In this document: positions 22,300-31,177 of the stretch, one piece after another
Numbering within the stretch: the first letter of the stretch is position 1
Layout of the letters: every line of letters starts with the position of its first letter
Origin: Winogradskya consettensis
GTDB taxonomy: Bacteria > Actinomycetota > Actinomycetes > Mycobacteriales > Micromonosporaceae
Assembly: GCF_018332715.1 (NCBI RefSeq)
Contig: NZ_BOQP01000004.1
Coordinates: forward strand, 274,721-338,720
DNA: 64,000 bases
Direction: 5' to 3'
Position numbers and translations under genes: made by a program
The notes under the pieces: model-generated
What the model was told of the DNA's origin: nothing
Databases searched by the model: none
The model's input: the letters and a program-made list of their open reading frames with translations, nothing else

Positions 22300-23043
22300 A
22301 TGACGAACAGATCCATGATCAGCGACGAGCTGGCGAAGTACGTCCTGCCGGCGGCGCAGTTCGATGGGCTGAGCCTGGAGGTGCTGGACGCACCGCGGGC
22401 CGCACGGTTCTGGAGCGCCGCGCTCGGCGGTGGCACGGTTCGCGACGTCGGTCCAGGGCGGCTGCGGATCGATGCCGCGCCCGGTCGGTCGCCGCGAGAG
22501 ATTCTGCGGCTCACCACCGTTCGCGAGCTACGCCCGCAAGCGACCAGGGCGCATCTCGACCTGCGGCTCAGCGGGGCGGCCCCGGACGTTCTGGTCGCTG
22601 CCGGCGCCCATGTCGTACGGTCCCCCGGTCCTGATCCCTGGTTTGTCCTGGCCGATCCGGAGGGCAACCAGGTCTGCGCCTATCCCGCGGCCGACGATCG
22701 GCCCAGCGGGATCTTCCAGCTCGTCGTGAAGTGCCGCGACGCGTACGCCCAGGCCCGGTGGTGGGGCCGCGTCCTCAGCGGTGACGTGATCGCCGAGGGT
22801 TCGGCCGCCGCGGTCAAGGCCGCACCCGGCTTTCCGTGGGACTACCTGGTTTTCGACCCGGTGCCCGAGCCCAAGGTCGCCAGGAACCGGCTGCACTGGC
22901 ACCTCGATCTGCGGGACCGCGACCCGTCCGCCCTGCTCCTGGCCGGTGCGACCGTCCTGCGGCAGCCCGACGCGATCCATGCCCCCTGGGTCCTGGCCGA
23001 CCCGGAGGGCAACGAATTCTGCGCGTTCACAGAACGGCTCTGA
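22300..23043 (+). CDS. Two-domain VOC/glyoxalase-like protein
   Basis: 247 residues in two repeated beta-alpha-beta halves; each half ends with the characteristic VLADPEGNQVCAYP / VLADPEGNEFCAFT strand, with the metal-ligand Glu in the DPEGN turn position. VOC proteins with this layout include dioxygenases, glyoxalases and drug-binding proteins; the substrate is not predictable. ATG preceded by AGGAG at six bases. An EAL-domain gene follows after 86 bases that contain a short GATCGGCCCCGCGAAG duplication. Confidence 0.85.
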   Translation: MTNRSMISDELAKYVLPAAQFDGLSLEVLDAPRAARFWSAALGGGTVRDVGPGRLRIDAAPGRSPREILRLTTVRELRPQATRAHLDLRLSGAAPDVLVAAGAHVVRSPGPDPWFVLADPEGNQVCAYPAADDRPSGIFQLVVKCRDAYAQARWWGRVLSGDVIAEGSAAAVKAAPGFPWDYLVFDPVPEPKVARNRLHWHLDLRDRDPSALLLAGATVLRQPDAIHAPWVLADPEGNEFCAFTERL

Positions 23044-23129
23044 TCGGCCCCGCGAAGGATCGGCCCCGCGAAGGATCGGCCGGCGGAGAACCGGCTCAGT
23101 ATCGGGGGCGGGGTGCCGATCAGGCGGGA

Positions 23130-24374
23130 GTGAGCGCCACAGAGACGCACCTGGCAGGGCTCGGCGACGTACTGCGCGACGGTGGGCTGCACTGCGTCTA
23201 TCAGCCGTTCATCGATCTGGACACCGGGGCGGTGCTGGCCTACGAGGCGCTGCTTCGCGGGCCGAGTGGCACCAGGTGGGAATCGCCGATGGCGCTGCTC
23301 GACGCGGCGCGGGCCGAGGGGCGCCTCGCCGACCTCGAGCTGGCCTCGCTGCGGTCGTCGCTGACGGATGCGGGGGCCCTGGCGCAGGGGCGGCCGGTGA
23401 CGTTGTTCGTCAATCTCGAGCCCAGCACCCTCACCCAGCGGCTGGACATCGTTCTCGGGGCCCTCGCCGAGCGGGCGCCGCACGTGCAGGTGGTCGTCGA
23501 GATCACGGAGCGGGCCCTGGCCGCCGATCCCGCCGGGATGCTGGCCGGTGCCGAGCGGCTCCGGGGCGCCGGGTGCGCCATCGCCGTGGACGATGTGGGG
23601 GCCCAGCCCGAGTCGCTCGCGTTCATCCCGCTGCTGCGGCCCGAGGTGGTCAAGCTCGATCTGCAGCTGCTGCGTACGGTCAAGGATCCGGCCACTGTCG
23701 CCGTGGCGGGTGCTGTGCGGGCGTACGCGGAGCAGTCCGGTGCCGAGGTCGTGGCGGAGGGTATCGAGACCCAGGACGACCTGACCCGGGCGCTGGTCCT
23801 CGGCGCGACGCTGGGCCAGGGCTGGTTGTGGGGCCGGGGTGAGCGCGGTTTCGCACCGTCGGCGTTCCGGCCGGAGCGGTTCACCGCGCGACCGATCGGG
23901 CCGGCTCTGCACGCCACGCCGTACGGGCTGGTCGGGGCTCGCCACCGGGTCAGGCACGCCCCGAAACATCTGCTCATCCCGGTGTCGAAGACGCTGGAGC
24001 TGATGGCGGTGCAGGCCCCGGTGCCCCCGGTCCTGCTCGCGGCGTTCGAGCATGCCCGGTATTTCCGGCCGTTCACGGTCCAGGACTACACCGAGCTCGC
24101 GGCGAAGCTGCCGTTCATCGGTGTCCTCGGCGTGGACATGCCGGCGAATCCCGCTCCCGGCGTGCGGGGTTCGGCCCTGCCCGTCCAGGATCCGCTCGCC
24201 AGCGAGTGGACCGTGGTCATTCTCGGCGCTCACACCTCGGCGGCCCTGATCGCCCGGGATCTGGGCGACGCCGGATCGGACGGCGACCGTGAGTTCGAGT
24301 TCGTCGTCAGCTACGACCGCGAACTGGTCACCGCGGCGGCACATTCCCTGGTCGGCAGGCTGACTGCAGGCTGA
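23130..24374 (+). CDS. EAL-domain cyclic-di-GMP phosphodiesterase with DICT sensory domain
   Basis: 414 residues. EAL signature YEALLRG (EAL at 39-41), followed by conserved NLEP, EITER, VDDVGAQ, VKLDLQLL, AEGIET and LGQGWLWG segments, so most metal and catalytic residues are retained, although the usual DDFGTG loop reads DDVGAQ. The C-terminal 140 residues (from KTLELMA) look like a DICT domain, a sensor found with c-di-GMP enzymes. Cytosolic; expected to degrade c-di-GMP, which controls development in filamentous actinobacteria. GTG start, weak ribosome site. Confidence 0.85.
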   Translation: MSATETHLAGLGDVLRDGGLHCVYQPFIDLDTGAVLAYEALLRGPSGTRWESPMALLDAARAEGRLADLELASLRSSLTDAGALAQGRPVTLFVNLEPSTLTQRLDIVLGALAERAPHVQVVVEITERALAADPAGMLAGAERLRGAGCAIAVDDVGAQPESLAFIPLLRPEVVKLDLQLLRTVKDPATVAVAGAVRAYAEQSGAEVVAEGIETQDDLTRALVLGATLGQGWLWGRGERGFAPSAFRPERFTARPIGPALHATPYGLVGARHRVRHAPKHLLIPVSKTLELMAVQAPVPPVLLAAFEHARYFRPFTVQDYTELAAKLPFIGVLGVDMPANPAPGVRGSALPVQDPLASEWTVVILGAHTSAALIARDLGDAGSDGDREFEFVVSYDRELVTAAAHSLVGRLTAG

Positions 24375-24390
24375 GTGCGCAGCAAGCCGT

Positions 24391-25668
24391 TCACACCGTG
24401 TGCACCGGCAGGCTGTCCATGCCGAAGACGATCGAGGCCCGGCGGAACTGCAGCTCGGCCGGGTCGACCGCCATCCGCAGGTCCGGGAAGCGCCGCACCA
24501 GGGCGGGGAACGCCGTACGCAGCTCCATCTTGGCCAGCTCGGCGCCGATGCAGCGGTGCACGCCGTACCCGAACGCGAGGTGGGAACGGCCGGGGAGGCG
24601 GGCCGGGTCGATGCGTTCCGGGTCCGCGCCGACCTGCTGGTCGCGGTTGGCGCCGCTGAGCGAGCAGATCACCACGTCACCCGTGCGGATCGGCACCCCG
24701 CCGATCTCGAGGTCCCGGATCGCGACGCGTGGGAAGGCCACCTGGACGACGGTGAGGTAGCGCAGCAGTTCGTCAACGATCGCGTCGACGTTCTCGCCGG
24801 CGCGCAGCTGCGCGGCCATCGCCGGGTCCTCCATCAGGGCCAGCGCGCCCAGCGCCAGCATGCTGGCCGAGGTCTCCAGGCCACCGGTCAGCACCCCGTC
24901 GGCGAGACCGGCCAGCTCGCGGTCGTCGATCGCGTCGCCGTGGGTCCGGATCAGCGCACCGAGCAGGCCGTCGCCGGGGGTGCGGCGCTGCTCCTTGATG
25001 AGCCCGTCGAGGTAGTTCAGCGACTCGGAGACCGCGTCGAGGGGTGCGTGCGCGCCGGCGCCCATGTCGAACCTGGACATGCTGACCTTCTCGAAGTACT
25101 CACGGTCGGCGTACGGCACCCCGAGCAGTTCGCAGATGGTCAGCGCCGGGATCGGCAGCGCCCATTCGTGCCACAGGTCGGCGGGCGCACCGGCGGCTCC
25201 CAGCGCGTCGAGCCGGTCGGCGACGATGGCCTCGATCCGCGGCTGCAGGCGGCTCAGCCTGCGCATGGTGAACTCGGGGGTCAGCATCCGGCGCAGGCGG
25301 GTGTGGTCCGGCGGGTCGGCGAACCCGAGACCGCCCGGGTCGGCGCTGATCTTGATCCCGACCTTGCCCGCGAATTTGCCGAAGTCGTTGCTGAACCCGT
25401 CCAGGCTGCCCAGCACCTCCCGGGTCGCGTCGTCGCCGGTCACCAGCCAGGCCCGGATCCCGAACGGCACCGGCAGCTTGCTGACCGGTTCGCGCCCGCG
25501 GATCTCGGCCATCCGCTCGACCGGGTCGAGGCCGTCGCGGTGCAGCGGCCACAGGATGCGGTCCGGGAGCAGGGCCAGGCCGGCGTACGGGCCGTCGCCG
25601 GCGAACCTGCGGGCCAGCGACCCCAGCACCTGTGAACGAACCGCGGACACCAACGACGTCAAGCCCAT
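24391..25668 (-). CDS. Cytochrome P450
   Basis: About 425 residues. The heme-binding loop HLAFGYGVHRCIGAELAK carries the axial Cys, the I-helix reads GVLTGGLETSAS, and the K-helix ELLRYL is present. Class I bacterial P450 needing ferredoxin and reductase, neither of which is adjacent. I prefer the ATG at 25668 because GGGGAG lies seven bases upstream; longer starts at 25725 (ATG) or 25731 (GTG) lack a ribosome site. It is divergent from an FAD monooxygenase, with operator-like palindromes between them, so both may belong to one oxidative pathway. Confidence 0.9.
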   Translation of the reverse strand: MGLTSLVSAVRSQVLGSLARRFAGDGPYAGLALLPDRILWPLHRDGLDPVERMAEIRGREPVSKLPVPFGIRAWLVTGDDATREVLGSLDGFSNDFGKFAGKVGIKISADPGGLGFADPPDHTRLRRMLTPEFTMRRLSRLQPRIEAIVADRLDALGAAGAPADLWHEWALPIPALTICELLGVPYADREYFEKVSMSRFDMGAGAHAPLDAVSESLNYLDGLIKEQRRTPGDGLLGALIRTHGDAIDDRELAGLADGVLTGGLETSASMLALGALALMEDPAMAAQLRAGENVDAIVDELLRYLTVVQVAFPRVAIRDLEIGGVPIRTGDVVICSLSGANRDQQVGADPERIDPARLPGRSHLAFGYGVHRCIGAELAKMELRTAFPALVRRFPDLRMAVDPAELQFRRASIVFGMDSLPVHTV

Positions 25669-25772
25669 CCGGCCACTCCCCGACTCGGCGAACCATCGGG
25701 GCCCCGATGTCACTCGCGCGCCCATGATCACACGGAAGGATTACGTTCTGCGAAACTGCTCCCCTATAGTGG

Positions 25773-25790
25773 CTTGATAATCAAGTGATT
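25773..25790. promoter_or_regulatory. Overlapping palindromes between P450 and FAD-monooxygenase genes
   Basis: CTTGATAATCAAG (25773-25785, five-base arms) overlaps AATCAAGTGATT (25779-25790, five-base arms) in an AT-rich promoter patch. Shape and content fit MarR- or TetR-type operators controlling both divergent genes. No MarR or TetR gene is adjacent. Confidence 0.5.
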
Positions 25791-25821
25791 AGATTTTCAA
25801 GCTTTAGAGTGGGAGTACGCC

Positions 25822-27024
25822 ATGACCGGTCCCCGTGCGCTGATCTCCGGCGCCAGCATCGCCGGCCTCACCACCGCCTATTGGCTCGGACGCGCCGGAT
25901 GGGACGTCGAGGTCGTCGAACGGTCCGCGGTGTTCCGTGACGGCGGCCAGAACATCGACATCCGCGGCGCGGCGCGCGAAGTCCTCGCCGAGATGGGCCT
26001 CGATGAGCCGGTACGCCGCCGGAGCACCACGGAACAGGGCACGGCGGTGCTCGACGCCCGCGGCCGCGCCGTCGCACGGTTCCCGGTCGAGGATCCGGAC
26101 GGTCTCACCGCCGAGCTCGAAATCCTGCGGGGCGACCTCGCGCGGATCATCCTCGACGCGCTGCCCGCCGGCGTCCAGGTGCGTTACGACGACCAGATCA
26201 CCGGGGTACGCGACCAGGACTCCCACGTGGAGGTGACGTTCCAGCGGGGTGCCACGGCGGACTACGAGCTGCTGGTGATCGCGGAGGGGGTCCGGTCGCG
26301 TACCCGTGACCTGGTCTTCGGATCCGCCGTCACCCGCCGCGAGCTCGGGCTGAACATGGCTTACGGAACCATCCCGCGGACCGGGGACGACGACCGATGG
26401 TGGCGCTGGTACTCCGCGAGCGGTGGCCGGCAGATCACCCTGCGTCCCGACAACGCGGGCACCACCCGGGCGACGCTGGCGTTCACCACCCGCGGGCAGA
26501 ACCTCGCCGAACTGCCCCTCGACCAGGCCCGCGACGCGTTGGGCGAGGTGTTCGGCGACGCCGGCTGGCAGGCCCAGCGCGTGGTCGACGGTTTCAAGGG
26601 CTCCGACGACGTCTACATGGACTATCTGACCCAGATCATGATGCCGTCGTGGGCGAAGGGGCGCGTCTGCGTCACCGGTGATGCCGCGTGGTGCGTGACC
26701 CCGCTCGGTGGGGGCGGCACCTCGCTCGCCATGATCGGCGGCTACGTCCTGGCCGCGTATCTCAGCCGGGAGCACCACGGCGCCGCCCTGGAGTTGTACG
26801 AACGCTGGATGCGGCCCCTGATCGACGATGCGCAGAAGCTGCCACCCGGCACGCCCCGGCTGTTCTACCCCGCGTCCGCGGCCGGCGTGGGGGTCCTGCG
26901 TACGGTGGCCAGGATCGGCAGCCTCGGCGTGCTCCGCAAACTCACGTCACGCCTCAGCCATGTGGCCCAGACCGGTCAGGCACTACCGGCGATCGCCTCC
27001 ACCCGCCCGGGGTCCGCTCGATAG
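25822..27024 (+). CDS. FAD-dependent monooxygenase (TetX/PHBH-like)
   Basis: 400 residues. N-terminal FAD-binding GASIAGLTTAYWLGRAG with the acidic ribose ligand in VEVVERS, and a C-terminal second FAD motif TGDAAWCVTPLGGGGTSLAM, the form found in TetX-type tetracycline destructases and related class A flavoprotein hydroxylases. It uses NAD(P)H and oxygen to hydroxylate an aromatic or polyketide-like substrate, possibly for antibiotic inactivation; substrate is open. GGGAG ribosome site six bases before the ATG. Its 3' end overlaps the convergent glycosyltransferase gene by 71 bases. Confidence 0.88.
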   Translation: MTGPRALISGASIAGLTTAYWLGRAGWDVEVVERSAVFRDGGQNIDIRGAAREVLAEMGLDEPVRRRSTTEQGTAVLDARGRAVARFPVEDPDGLTAELEILRGDLARIILDALPAGVQVRYDDQITGVRDQDSHVEVTFQRGATADYELLVIAEGVRSRTRDLVFGSAVTRRELGLNMAYGTIPRTGDDDRWWRWYSASGGRQITLRPDNAGTTRATLAFTTRGQNLAELPLDQARDALGEVFGDAGWQAQRVVDGFKGSDDVYMDYLTQIMMPSWAKGRVCVTGDAAWCVTPLGGGGTSLAMIGGYVLAAYLSREHHGAALELYERWMRPLIDDAQKLPPGTPRLFYPASAAGVGVLRTVARIGSLGVLRKLTSRLSHVAQTGQALPAIASTRPGSAR

Positions 27025-27781
27025 CGCCCGCCGCGGCGAACGCGTCGAGCCAGCCCTGCATCGGCCAGGTCCCCCAGCGGTCCGCGAAGAGCCGGCCGTT
27101 GCGCAGGATGTCGTCGAGGTGCTGCCACGGCGGGGTCGAGGTCGGGTGGTGCTGGTGGTAGGCGTGCGCACCCCCGACCCAGACGAGGGGTACGCCCGCC
27201 GCCCGTGCGGTGAACGCGAAGTCGGTGTCCTCCCCGCCGTACCCCTCATAGGACTCGTCGAAGCCGCCGACCGTACGCCAGGCCTCCGCCGTCACCGCGA
27301 ACGACAGCGACCAGAACAACCGGTGCTCCCCCGGCACGTTCTCCCCGTCGGGCGGCGCGGGTCGCGCCGCATGCGGTGCGGTCAGGGCCGGGAGGTCACC
27401 AGCGTCCTCGGGCAGGACGCCTTCCGGCAGGTACGTGACCGGGCCGCACAACAACGCACCCGGATGCGCGGCGGCAGCGGCGCCGTACCGCGCGAGCAGG
27501 TCCGGGCCGGGAAGGCAGTCGGCGTCGAGCAGGACGAGCAGGGTGGCGCCCGCTTCGAGGGCCGCCTCGGCACCACGGTCGCGCCCGGCGGCGAGGCGCA
27601 TGCCCTGCTCCCCCGGCCGGACGTGCAGCATCTCGGCTCCGGCGAACTCCGGCACGGACGGCGGCGCGTCGGCGTCGAGCCAGACCACGATGCGGCGCAC
27701 GGGCTCTGACGTCAGCAATCGCTGCTGGCGGCGTACGTGGTCGAGACGGGACGCGGAACAGATGGTGATGACCGCGATCAT
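26954..27781 (-). CDS. Family 2-type glycosyltransferase
   Basis: 275 residues with GT-A features: N-terminal VITICSASR strand, a VLLDADCLPG segment holding the DxD-type metal ligand, and a C-terminal GGFDESYEGYGGEDTDFAFTAR motif typical of galactosyltransferase-like GT2/GT27 catalytic regions. Last gene of a four-gene minus-strand glycosyltransferase operon; ATG overlaps the previous stop (ATGA). Its last 23 codons overlap the convergent monooxygenase gene. Confidence 0.85.
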   Translation of the reverse strand: MIAVITICSASRLDHVRRQQRLLTSEPVRRIVVWLDADAPPSVPEFAGAEMLHVRPGEQGMRLAAGRDRGAEAALEAGATLLVLLDADCLPGPDLLARYGAAAAAHPGALLCGPVTYLPEGVLPEDAGDLPALTAPHAARPAPPDGENVPGEHRLFWSLSFAVTAEAWRTVGGFDESYEGYGGEDTDFAFTARAAGVPLVWVGGAHAYHQHHPTSTPPWQHLDDILRNGRLFADRWGTWPMQGWLDAFAAAGAIERTPGGWRRSPVVPDRSGPHG

Positions 27782-28755
27782 GATCCGACCTGCGCGATCG
27801 CGTCGGCGGCCCGATGCGCGGCACCGGTGACACCCCACAGTGCCCAGTCGGGTCGCAGCGCCCGGGCCTGGTCGAGCACCACGGGCCAGGCGTCGTCGTC
27901 GGGCCAGCTCGGCTCGACGACGGCGAGCTTGTGGTCGGCTAGGAAGCGACCGGTCGCCACCTGCTCGTCGAACGGTCGTGGCTGCGGCACGACCACCGCC
28001 CGCGCACCGGCGGCGGCGAGATCGGCGATGCTGTTCTGCCCCGCCGCCGCGACGACGACCTCGGCGCGCAGCAATGCCTCCCAGGGATCCTCGATCCACG
28101 TCGAGCCGCCCGCGATGCTCCAGCGGGTGCCCGGGGTCGCGGCTGCCGCGCGGGCGACGCGATCAGCGAGGTCGCTCTCGGCGGTGCCGCCGCCCAGCAC
28201 GAGGACGGTGCCAGGGTCCGGCACACCATCACGGGTACGCCCGTCGAAGCGCGAGATACCGCCGACCTCGACGAGTCCGTGCTGCGCGGGTGAACGGTGC
28301 GCACCCGCGGGCCACGGTGCCAGGACCCGGGCAGCCGACGCGTACGCGAGCCGGTGCGGCCCGTCGCCCCGGTCGCCGGGCTGGGTGACGACAACGGTGG
28401 CGACGCCGAGGAGCCGGACGAACAACGCCACCTCCACGGAGACGTCGACGACGAACCGGTCGAAGCGCTGCCCGGCGATCGCGTCGGCGATGACGGCGAG
28501 CCTGCGCGCGTGCCCGGCGTGACCGAGGGGCGCCCAGTGCAGCAGCCCACCCGCGGTCGGGTCGGCGCCGGCCGGGTCGGGGGTGCCGTCGTTGTCGAGG
28601 TCGAGGCGTACCCAGCGGGTGTCCGGCGGGAGGTTCTGCGGTGCGGGCAGGGAGCTGAAGACCGTGACGTCTCCGGCGAGATGCGGTCGCACCGCGCGGA
28701 AGCGGGTCAGGTGGCCCGCGCCGTGGTGGTGGAGGTACCAGCCCGTCATACCCAT
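27778..28755 (-). CDS. GT28/MurG-like glycosyltransferase
   Basis: 325 residues with GT-B layout: N-terminal WYLHHHGAGHLTR glycine/histidine-rich loop and C-terminal VVAAAGQNSIADLAAAGARAVVVPQPRPFDEQ (about residues 235-265), the donor-binding signature of MurG-like enzymes (G-N/H-S-x-x-E/D-LA). A UDP-sugar transferase is likely. The ATG at 28755 has GGGAG seven bases upstream and overlaps the preceding stop; a second ATG two codons on gives a perfect ATGA junction. Confidence 0.82.
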   Translation of the reverse strand: MGMTGWYLHHHGAGHLTRFRAVRPHLAGDVTVFSSLPAPQNLPPDTRWVRLDLDNDGTPDPAGADPTAGGLLHWAPLGHAGHARRLAVIADAIAGQRFDRFVVDVSVEVALFVRLLGVATVVVTQPGDRGDGPHRLAYASAARVLAPWPAGAHRSPAQHGLVEVGGISRFDGRTRDGVPDPGTVLVLGGGTAESDLADRVARAAAATPGTRWSIAGGSTWIEDPWEALLRAEVVVAAAGQNSIADLAAAGARAVVVPQPRPFDEQVATGRFLADHKLAVVEPSWPDDDAWPVVLDQARALRPDWALWGVTGAAHRAADAIAQVGS

Positions 28756-29879
28756 GCGCCGGCTCCCGGTCGTGCGTGCGTCGCGGCCAGGTCGAACACG
28801 GTTTCGAGCTCGGCTGCCCGGTGGCCCAGCGAGAACCGCGCGATGGCCGCCGCGCGGGTCCGGTGGCGGCGCTGCCGTTCGCCCCCGCCGGCGTTCGCGA
28901 GATGCCCCGCCGCCTCCGCCAGTGCCTGGACGTCGCCCATGGGCACGAGCCGGACCGCCGACGCCGTACCCGCGACCTCACCGATGCCGCCGATGTCGAA
29001 TGCGGCGACCGGCGTACCCGTGGCCAGGGCCTCTGCCACGACGAGGCCGAAGGGCTCCTCCCAGAGCGGGGTGACCAGTGCGCAGGCGCTGCCACCGACG
29101 AGCTGCGCGAGCTCCGGCTGGCTGAGCGGGCCGAGATACTCGACGCCGTCGCCGAGGAACGGGCGGATGTGCTTCTGGAAGTACGGCGCGTCGCCGACCC
29201 GGCCCGCGATGCGCAGCGTCCGCCCGGTGAGCCGCGCGGCCTGCACGGCGAGGTGCACGCCCTTCTCCGGGACGACCCGTCCGAACCAGACGAGGCCTTC
29301 GCCGCCGGGCCCGAGGTGCCAGCGGCTGCTGTCGATCGCGTTCGGCATCACCATCGCGTCGACACCGTGCCGGCGCCACTCCGCGGCCGTGTAGGCGCTG
29401 ACGGCGAGGAACCGTCCGGGCCGGACCGCCGCGCGGGCCGCCTCGACGAGCGCGGGGAGCGGCGGGGTGTGCAGCGTCGTCACCATCGGGACCCCGAGCT
29501 GGTCGGCGCGGGCGAGGGGCTGCGGGTGCAGGCTGTGATTGTCGACCAGGTCGATCGTGTCCGCGTTCCAGCGGATGAAGTCGAGGGCTGCCTCCAGCGC
29601 GGGAAGGGCCCGGTCGAGGTGTCCCGGCGGGTAGGTCGAGTCGGTCGCGTCCATCTCGTCGGGCCAGACCGCCGCGGGCAGGCGGAACTCCGCCGGGACG
29701 TCCTCCTGGAACTGCGAACCCTCTACGGCACAGAGGAGTACGCGGTGACCGCGCGCTCGGAGCATCCGGACGCGGTCCCACACCATCGCTTCGAGCCCAC
29801 CGGCGTGCGGCTCCCGGATGGGGTGCCGCAGCGGCGCGATGACGGCGATGGTGCGGGGACGTACGGCACGGGCGCTCAT
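28746..29879 (-). CDS. GT4-family glycosyltransferase
   Basis: 377 residues, GT-B fold. N-terminal acceptor half begins IAVIAPLRHPIREPHAGGLE; the C-terminal half has WFGRVVPEKGVHLAV and the GT4 EX7E element in LWEEPFGLVVAEALATGTPV. Retaining transferase using NDP-hexose. Start overlaps the previous stop as ATGA. Confidence 0.88.
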   Translation of the reverse strand: MSARAVRPRTIAVIAPLRHPIREPHAGGLEAMVWDRVRMLRARGHRVLLCAVEGSQFQEDVPAEFRLPAAVWPDEMDATDSTYPPGHLDRALPALEAALDFIRWNADTIDLVDNHSLHPQPLARADQLGVPMVTTLHTPPLPALVEAARAAVRPGRFLAVSAYTAAEWRRHGVDAMVMPNAIDSSRWHLGPGGEGLVWFGRVVPEKGVHLAVQAARLTGRTLRIAGRVGDAPYFQKHIRPFLGDGVEYLGPLSQPELAQLVGGSACALVTPLWEEPFGLVVAEALATGTPVAAFDIGGIGEVAGTASAVRLVPMGDVQALAEAAGHLANAGGGERQRRHRTRAAAIARFSLGHRAAELETVFDLAATHARPGAGAWV

Positions 29880-31006
29880 GCTGCCAGCTCTGCGGGCTCG
29901 AGCGGTGCGGCCAGGTCGGCAGGCGCGGGCGGCGCGGCCAGGACTCGCTTGTAGACGGCGGTGTGGGCGGCGGTGATCGCTGCGGCGTCGGTTGTTCGAC
30001 GGCGGCGGCGTTCGGTGAGGCGCGCAGCCCGGCCGGCCGAACCCGCGCGGGGTGCGGCGGCGAGGAGCCGCCGCACGGCCCGGGCGAGCGCGTCGCCGTC
30101 ACCGGCGTCGAACGCGGCGAAGTCCTCCGGGTGCTGCTCGCCGACGTACCCGACACGCGGGCCGGCGACGGGGACGCCGAGGTCCCAGCAGAGCTCGGCC
30201 CAGCCGGAGTGCGTGCCGGTGCGGTACGGCAGCACGGCGACATCCAGGTCGGCGATGGACCGCGTGAGAGCGGCGTCGTCGAGCCGCTCGCTGCGGTGCA
30301 GCTCCGCGGCGGGATGCGCGGCGACCAGCGCGGTAACGATCTCGCGGGCGGCCTCGTCGCGGACCCGGTCGTTGACCTGCACGCGGGCGACCGCGGCGAC
30401 GCCCTGCGCCCGGAGGCGGTCCACGGCGTCGAGCAGGGTCGCCACCGCGCGCACGGCGTCGGTGCCGGGACGGATGTCGCGCAGGTGCACGCCGAGGACC
30501 GCGGCGTCCGAACGGCGCCCGGCGGGTGCGTCCGCGTCGAGGGCGAGCACGTGCGGGTGCGCGACGACCTCGGCCACGCGGCCCCAGCGCCGCCTGATCG
30601 CGGCGGCGGCGCCCGCGGTCAGCGTCACGACAGCGTCGGCGGCGGGGACGAGGATGTCGAGGTGCTCGAGGTGCTGCGCCTGATCGATCAGCTGCGGGTT
30701 CTCGAGATCGTGCAGCGTGTAGACGAGCGGGCGGCCGCTCGTGCGCAGCGCGCGTACGAGCGAGCGGAGGTGCTCCGCCGGGAACGACTCCGTGCCGAAG
30801 TGGATGTGCATGACGTCGAAGTCGTTCCGGTTCGCCGTCACCCAGGCGGCGTCGCACATCACCGGCGGCCACCAGCGGCCGTCCGGGGCGCCGGGCGGCG
30901 GCGGGTCGGGCAGCAGGTCGATGCCGCCGCCCGTCAGCACGTGCCGCACGTAGGGGTGCGCGGACGGGATCGGAGCCACTCTGATGACGGGTGCGGTGAG
31001 CTGCAC
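29876..31006 (-). CDS. GT-B fold glycosyltransferase, first gene of minus-strand operon
   Basis: 376 residues. MHIHFGTESFPAEHL and VYTLHDLENP are acceptor-side GT4-like motifs; the C-terminal half is less conserved but keeps AVLPYRTGTHSGWAELCWDLGVPV (about 285-308), with a Glu in the donor pocket position. GTG start chosen on an AAGGAGG ribosome site five bases upstream. Heads the operon 31006-26954 and is divergent from the WcbI-like gene. Confidence 0.85.
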   Translation of the reverse strand: MQLTAPVIRVAPIPSAHPYVRHVLTGGGIDLLPDPPPPGAPDGRWWPPVMCDAAWVTANRNDFDVMHIHFGTESFPAEHLRSLVRALRTSGRPLVYTLHDLENPQLIDQAQHLEHLDILVPAADAVVTLTAGAAAAIRRRWGRVAEVVAHPHVLALDADAPAGRRSDAAVLGVHLRDIRPGTDAVRAVATLLDAVDRLRAQGVAAVARVQVNDRVRDEAAREIVTALVAAHPAAELHRSERLDDAALTRSIADLDVAVLPYRTGTHSGWAELCWDLGVPVAGPRVGYVGEQHPEDFAAFDAGDGDALARAVRRLLAAAPRAGSAGRAARLTERRRRRTTDAAAITAAHTAVYKRVLAAPPAPADLAAPLEPAELAA

Positions 31007-31177
31007 AGCGGCCTCCTTGAGGATCGGTCAGGTGGTGCGGGCGACCGACGCCAGGCTCGGGGTGCGCGCAGGACACGGTATGCCCACAACGTCCCGGGAT
31101 TCGCTGAGATGTTTCTGACAACATCGCTTCGGCAGAACGGGTGTGAGCAGCGGATTTGCGGGAATGCGTGAGGCATC

